Assembly (NCBI RefSeq): GCF_001623525.1
Contig: NZ_CP015225.1
Coordinates: 3,658,001-3,722,000 of the forward strand
Source of the DNA: Pseudomonas fluorescens
GTDB taxonomy: Bacteria; Pseudomonadota; Gammaproteobacteria; Pseudomonadales; Pseudomonadaceae
Reading direction: 5' to 3'
Length of the DNA: 64,000 nt
Part shown: in pieces, positions 59,553 through 64,000 of the stretch
Layout of the letters: every line of letters begins with the position of its first letter
Position numbering within the stretch: position 1 is the stretch's first letter
Made by a program: the position numbers and the translations under genes
Notes under the pieces: generated by a model
Told to the model about the DNA's origin: nothing
Databases searched by the model: none
The model's input: the letters and a program-made list of their open reading frames with translations, nothing else

Positions 59553-62500
59553 TCAGGGACGCATGGCCAGGCCCGGCAAGCGCACGCCGCCGCGCACGAC
59601 GAACACGGTCTGCGGTGGGTAGGCCGCACAGGCGCCGCCTTCGGATACGCCGCCATCGGCGCAGACGTTCCCGGCCAGTTCCCGCTCGCTGGCGGTGTCC
59701 TCGGCCTGGGCAGCCGAATCGCTGTCGCCTTGCGCCAGGGCGTTGCCCGCGCCGTCACCCGCATTCCCGTTGGCACGCGTGCCGCCTTGGTCCACCAGCA
59801 ACAGACCGCCGTCATCGACTCCGTGATCAGACCAGTCGACCGGTTTCGCCTGGGACGGGTTGAGCTCCGGTGCATGGGGCGAACTCACCTCTGCGCCGAC
59901 GCGTGTCGCATCGGCGACGCTCTGCCGGACGGCGTCATAATCAATCGACGGCGTCACGGTGAGATTGGCGTTGGCCGGACTGCTCACGATCAGGTAACCG
60001 AGGTCAGCCAGCCCGCCAATGTTGATCAGGTGCGAACCCGGGCCTTGAGTGCCTACCGAATACAGTGGGTTGCCGAGCATCGGCTTGGTGTCGCCGTTCC
60101 ACAGGCCGTTGGCGTCATAACCGGCGATACCGCCACCGTTGAACGTGGTCTGGCCATCGAACACCTTGGTCTGGGTGGTCGCGCCGTTGGTGGACACCAC
60201 CAGGACGGGCTGCTCGCGGTAAACGGCATGCACGCCCGTGTTGCCCAGGGCCCTGCCGAAATTGCTTTGTTGCTCGTCACTGTTGTAGCGGAAATTGCCG
60301 CTGCCACTGCCGACCACATCCACCACACCGGTACTGCCAGCGAGACTGCCGGTGTAGATCACCGCCCGGCCGCCGGCGCCGGTCGACACCGTCACGCCCG
60401 CGTCGGCCTTCACGTCACCGCCCGCAGCCACGCCCGCCGAAGCGGATTGACCGGCGTTGAGCACGATCGCATCGGCGGCATTGCTGGTGGTGCTGACGTT
60501 CTCGGCCAGGGTGATGTTGCCGGTGGTCGTCACGACCTGGACTTTGCCGGTGTTGCCGATACCGACGATCTGATCCAGCCGGGTACCGTCCAGTGCCGTC
60601 TCGGTCAGCCTGCCGACGGTGACGTCGGCCCGATTGACGAAGCTGACATCCTTCGCTCGGCTGGCGATATCGCCGACCCAGTTGCTGGCGTTGCGCAGAT
60701 CGAAATTCCCGCCCTTGAGCGCCAGGCCATCGGCGGTGATATTGCCGTTGGCATCCTGGGTGGTCTTGCCGCTGATGTTCAGGAACACATTGCCGCTGGT
60801 AGCCAGGGCTTCGTTGATCGCCAAGTCACCTTGGGTACCGATGCTGACGTCGCCGGTGTTGTTCACACCAGTGGTGACCTTGACCACGTTGCCGTTGCCA
60901 TCGGTTTCGGTGAGCGTGCCGACTTTCAGGTTGCCGGTGTTGTTGAAGGCGACCTTGCCCGCGTCACTGGCGATGTCGCCCACCACGTTGCCGTTGTTGC
61001 GCAACTCGAAGTCGCCACCGTTGAGGGCCAGGCCGTCGGCGGTGATGTTGCCGTTGCCATCCTGGGTGGTCTTGCCGTCGACATTGAGGAACACATTGCC
61101 GCTGGTGGCCAGCCCTTCGTTGATCGCCAAGTCACCTTGGGTGCCGATGCTGACGTCACCAGTGTTATTCACACCAGTGGTGACCTTGATCACATTGCCG
61201 TTGCCGTCGGTTTCGGTCAGCGTGCCGACTTTCAGGTTGCCGGTGTTGTTAAAGGCGACCTTGCCCGCCTCGCTGGCGATGTCACCCACCACGTTGCCAC
61301 GGTTGCGCAACTCGAAGTCGCCACCGTTGAGGGCCAGGCCGTCGGCGGTGATATTGCCGTTGCCATCCTGGGTGGTCTTGCCATCGACATTGAGGAACAC
61401 ATTGCCGCTGGTGGCCAGCCCTTCGTTGATCGCCAAGTCACCTTGGGTGCCGATGCTGACGTCACCAGTGTTATTCACACCAGTGGTGACCTTGACCACG
61501 TTGCCGTTGCCGTCGGTTTCGGTCAGCGTGCCGACTTTCAGGTTGCCGGTGTTGTTAAAGGCGACCTTGCCCGCCTCGCTGGCGATGTCACCCACCACGT
61601 TGCCACGGTTGCGCAACTCGAAGTCGCCACCGTTGAGGGCCAGGCCGTCGGCGGTGATGTTGCCGTTGGCATCCTGGGTGGTCTTGCCGTCGACATTGAG
61701 GAACACATTGCCGCTGGTGGCCAGCCCTTCGTTGATCGCCAAGTCACCTTGGGTGCCGATGCTGACGTCACCAGTGTTATTCACACCAGTGGTGACCTTG
61801 ACCACGTTGCCGCTGCCATCGGTTTCGGTCAGCGTGCCGACTTTCAGGTTGCCGGTGTTGTTGAAGGCGACCTTGCCCGCCTCGCTGGCGATGTCACCCA
61901 CCACGTTGCCGTTGTTGCGCAACTCGAAGTCGCCACCGTTGAGGGCCAGGCCGTCGGCGGTGATGTTGCCGTTGCCATCCTGGGTGGTCTTGCCGTCGAC
62001 ATTGAGGAACACATTGCCGCTGGTGGCCAGCCCTTCGTTGATCGCCAAGTCACCTTGGGTGCCGATGCTGACGTCACCAGTGTTATTCACACCAGTGGTG
62101 ACCTTGACCACGTTGCCGCTGCCATCGGTTTCGGTCAGCGTGCCAACCTTCAGGTTACCGGTGTTGTTGAAGGCGACCTTGCCCGCCTCGCTGGCGATGT
62201 CACCCACCACGTTGCCGTTGTTGCGCAACTCGAAGTCGCCACCGTTGAGGGCCAGGCCGTCGGCGGTGATGTTGCCGTTGCCATCCTGGGTGGTCTTGCC
62301 GTCGACATTGAGGAACACATTGCCGCTGGTGGCCAGCCCTTCGTTGATCGCCAAGTCACCTTGGGTGCCGATGCTGACGTCACCAGTGTTATTCACACCA
62401 GTGGTGACCTTGACCACGTTGCCGTTGCCATCGGTTTCGGTCAGCGTGCCGACCTTCAGGTTGCCGGTGTTGTTGAAGGCGACCTTGCCCGCCTCGCTGG

Positions 62501-64000
62501 CGATGTCACCCACCACGTTGCCATTGTTGCGCAACTCGAAGTCACCACCGTTGAGGGCCAAGCCATCGGCGGTGATGTTGCCGTTGCCATCCTGGGTGGT
62601 CTTGCCATCGACATTGAGGAACACATTGCCGCTGGTGGCCAGTCCTTCGTTGATCGCCAAGTCACCTTGGGTGCCGATGCTGACGTCACCAGTGTTATTC
62701 ACACCAGTGGTGACCTTGACCACGTTGCCGTTGCCATCGGTTTCGGTCAGCGTGCCGACCTTCAGGTTGCCGGTGTTGTTGAAGGCGACCTTGCCCGCCT
62801 CGCTGGCGATGTCACCCACCACGTTGCCATTGTTGCGCAACTCGAAGTCACCACCGTTGAGGGCCAAGCCATCGGCGGTGATGTTGCCGTTGCCATCCTG
62901 GGTGGTCTTGCCATCGACATTGAGGAACACATTGCCGCTGGTGGCCAGTCCTTCGTTGATCGCCAAGTTACCTTGGGTGCCGATGCTCACATCGCCGGTG
63001 TTGTTCACCCCGGTGATGGTTGTCTGCGTGCCGTCGGCATGGGTCGCGGTCAGCGAACCCACCTTGAGGTCTGCGCTGTTGTTGAATTGGACCTTGCCCG
63101 CCGCGCTGGCGATGTCGCCAATCACGTTGCCGGTGTTGCCCAGCGCGTAATTGCCGCCCAGCAGCACCAGGCCGCTGGCATCCAGTTTGGCCCCGGCGTC
63201 GCCGGACTGGGTGGTGTTGCCCGCCACTTCCAAGGTGATGATGTCGTCGGCACGGGTCTGGCCCTGGCTGGCATCGTCTCGAGGGCCGTTTTCTATGGTG
63301 ATGCCTTTTACCAACGTCAGGTCGTGATCGGTTTTCAGGGTGACCGCCTCATCGGAGGTAATCCCCACGGTACCGTCCACGGTGCCCACCGTCAGGTTGC
63401 CATTGCCGGCAAATGCCAGGCTGCCGACATCGGCGGCAATGACACCCACGTCATGCCCGCCCTTGCCCAGTTGGAAGTCACCTTCGCCACGCAAGGCCAA
63501 TTCGTCTGCGGTAATGGTCGCGCCAGTTCCCTGAGTCGCACCTTTGCCCGCGTCGACGCTCAGCGTCAGTCCCTTGCCGGTGGTGCCGTCTTCGTCGGTG
63601 CCTTCGGGATCCTTGAGCATCAGATCGCCCAGCAAATCCAGGACGCCGTTGGCGACCAGGGCCAGATCGTCCTTGAACGTCGCGCCTTCATCGTCGACGG
63701 TGATGTTGCGCGTCTTGTCGTTGCCGATGACGACCTTGTCGAAGCCATCCTGGATGTTGGCCAGGTCAGCGTCGGACAGCACCAACGGATCGTTAGGCCC
63801 GGTCACCTCCGGGTCGTCGCTGCCGCCCAGGTGGATGTCCAGGCCATCGGTCTTCTGCTGCAGGGTGAGACTGCCGCTACCGGAAACGCTCGCAGCGAGA
63901 TCGATTTCGTCGGCGGTCAGGCTCGTATCGCCCTGGGTGAGCAGGGCCTGGCCGACCGTGAGCTTGTCCGCGACAAGGTTCAGGTCACCGGTCTGGGTCA
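59553..64000 (-). CDS. two-partner secretion exoprotein (TpsA, haemagglutinin/adhesin-like), 5' part beyond window
   Basis: At least 1482 codons; the frame stays open through base 64000, so the signal peptide and secretion (TPS) domain lie to the right. The visible part is a repeat-rich, Gly/Asn/Thr/Val-rich beta-helix. Seven near-identical 102-residue repeats (NITADGLALNGGDFELRNNG ... GNVFLNVDGKTTQDGN) occupy 60747-62888, flanked by diverged copies. The C-terminal ~250 residues are unrepeated and contain a Cys pair (VCADGGVSEGGACAAYP). Likely a secreted adhesin or contact-dependent factor; no toxin domain is evident at the C-terminus. Confidence 0.85.
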   Translation of the reverse strand, partial: TQTGDLNLVADKLTVGQALLTQGDTSLTADEIDLAASVSGSGSLTLQQKTDGLDIHLGGSDDPEVTGPNDPLVLSDADLANIQDGFDKVVIGNDKTRNITVDDEGATFKDDLALVANGVLDLLGDLMLKDPEGTDEDGTTGKGLTLSVDAGKGATQGTGATITADELALRGEGDFQLGKGGHDVGVIAADVGSLAFAGNGNLTVGTVDGTVGITSDEAVTLKTDHDLTLVKGITIENGPRDDASQGQTRADDIITLEVAGNTTQSGDAGAKLDASGLVLLGGNYALGNTGNVIGDIASAAGKVQFNNSADLKVGSLTATHADGTQTTITGVNNTGDVSIGTQGNLAINEGLATSGNVFLNVDGKTTQDGNGNITADGLALNGGDFELRNNGNVVGDIASEAGKVAFNNTGNLKVGTLTETDGNGNVVKVTTGVNNTGDVSIGTQGDLAINEGLATSGNVFLNVDGKTTQDGNGNITADGLALNGGDFELRNNGNVVGDIASEAGKVAFNNTGNLKVGTLTETDGNGNVVKVTTGVNNTGDVSIGTQGDLAINEGLATSGNVFLNVDGKTTQDGNGNITADGLALNGGDFELRNNGNVVGDIASEAGKVAFNNTGNLKVGTLTETDGSGNVVKVTTGVNNTGDVSIGTQGDLAINEGLATSGNVFLNVDGKTTQDGNGNITADGLALNGGDFELRNNGNVVGDIASEAGKVAFNNTGNLKVGTLTETDGSGNVVKVTTGVNNTGDVSIGTQGDLAINEGLATSGNVFLNVDGKTTQDANGNITADGLALNGGDFELRNRGNVVGDIASEAGKVAFNNTGNLKVGTLTETDGNGNVVKVTTGVNNTGDVSIGTQGDLAINEGLATSGNVFLNVDGKTTQDGNGNITADGLALNGGDFELRNRGNVVGDIASEAGKVAFNNTGNLKVGTLTETDGNGNVIKVTTGVNNTGDVSIGTQGDLAINEGLATSGNVFLNVDGKTTQDGNGNITADGLALNGGDFELRNNGNVVGDIASDAGKVAFNNTGNLKVGTLTETDGNGNVVKVTTGVNNTGDVSIGTQGDLAINEALATSGNVFLNISGKTTQDANGNITADGLALKGGNFDLRNASNWVGDIASRAKDVSFVNRADVTVGRLTETALDGTRLDQIVGIGNTGKVQVVTTTGNITLAENVSTTSNAADAIVLNAGQSASAGVAAGGDVKADAGVTVSTGAGGRAVIYTGSLAGSTGVVDVVGSGSGNFRYNSDEQQSNFGRALGNTGVHAVYREQPVLVVSTNGATTQTKVFDGQTTFNGGGIAGYDANGLWNGDTKPMLGNPLYSVGTQGPGSHLINIGGLADLGYLIVSSPANANLTVTPSIDYDAVRQSVADATRVGAEVSSPHAPELNPSQAKPVDWSDHGVDDGGLLLVDQGGTRANGNAGDGAGNALAQGDSDSAAQAEDTASERELAGNVCADGGVSEGGACAAYPPQTVFVVRGGVRLPGLAMRP
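60747..62888 (-). repeat. seven near-identical 306-bp tandem repeats within tpsA
   Basis: Each unit encodes 102 residues. Differences are few: NNGN/NRGN, DGNGN/DGSGN, VVKV/VIKV, TQDGN/TQDAN. Period is exactly 306 bp; diverged units lie before (about 62889-63190) and after (about 60440-60746). Confidence 0.93.

Noticed and set aside
60747-62888. Regular repeats that could suggest a CRISPR array
   Set aside because: Units are 306 bp, nearly identical along their whole length and coding in frame; there are no short repeats with unique spacers.
60619-63150. 843-codon frame antisense to tpsA
   Set aside because: A repeat artefact: the 306-bp period is a multiple of three, so a stop-free antisense frame repeats too; the minus-strand frame has the exoprotein sequence.

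Overview
The window is chromosomal DNA from a Pseudomonas, most likely of the P. fluorescens group. The evidence is the gene order guaA-guaB / xseA / leuA / der-bamB-hisS-ispG-rodZ-pilW-rlmN-ndk / iscX-to-iscR / cysE-trmJ / suhB / secF-secD-yajC-tgt-queA, the GC-rich codon use, and the many REP/REPIN palindromes of two families (one built on GTGGCGAGGGAGCTTGCTCC, one on TCGCGAGCAAGCTCGCTCCC). The species is not determined.

Bases 1-36000 are almost entirely conserved housekeeping genes: purine synthesis (guaBA), DNA repair (xseA), leucine synthesis (leuA, with a possible 25-codon leader peptide), methionine/deamination metabolism (aminotransferase plus omega-amidase-like nitrilase), ribosome assembly (der), outer membrane assembly (bamB with a YfgM-like partner), histidyl-tRNA synthetase, isoprenoid synthesis (ispG), cell shape (rodZ), type IV pilus (pilW), rRNA/tRNA methylation (rlmN, trmJ), the complete ISC iron-sulfur operon with an IscR-type site over its promoter, serine acetyltransferase, suhB, SecDF-YajC and the queuosine pair tgt/queA, ending at a tRNA-Leu(CAA) with a clear sigma-70 promoter.

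Bases 36200-49900 are accessory. An A/T-rich part (about 36.6-42.9 kb) holds a 1329-residue P-loop NTPase with a C-terminal PD-(D/E)XK nuclease-like domain, a 212-residue caspase-like (clan CD) protease gene bounded by inverted copies of a GGGGACAGATTTATTT repeat, the tail of a degraded colicin-E3/cloacin-type immunity gene, and a small membrane protein. Then comes a segment bounded by two direct copies of a roughly 0.7-kb module: a DUF6124-type gene plus a 314-bp upstream region whose stems show compensatory changes between the copies. Between the copies lie an XRE-cupin regulator with a divergent aldolase/DapA-like operon, a Rof-like Rho inhibitor, two small DUF genes, and an S-type pyocin-like bacteriocin with a colicin-E3-type RNase domain and its immunity gene.

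Bases 49900-64000 concern sensing and surface/secretion: a PAS-GGDEF diguanylate cyclase, a tightly coupled AraC-type response regulator / hybrid 7TMR-DISM kinase / TonB-dependent receptor operon, then a two-partner secretion locus (tpsB transporter and a very large, partial tpsA exoprotein with seven nearly identical 102-residue repeats). Downstream of tpsB lies a 257-bp tandem array in which each unit fuses a copy of the gene's last ~30 codons to a REPIN.

The observations most worth following are the covarying RNA-like element upstream of the two DUF6124 genes, the NTPase-nuclease and caspase-like genes as possible defence modules, the bacteriocin with a replaced catalytic His beside an unrelated Im3-type remnant, and the REPIN/tpsB-tail array.
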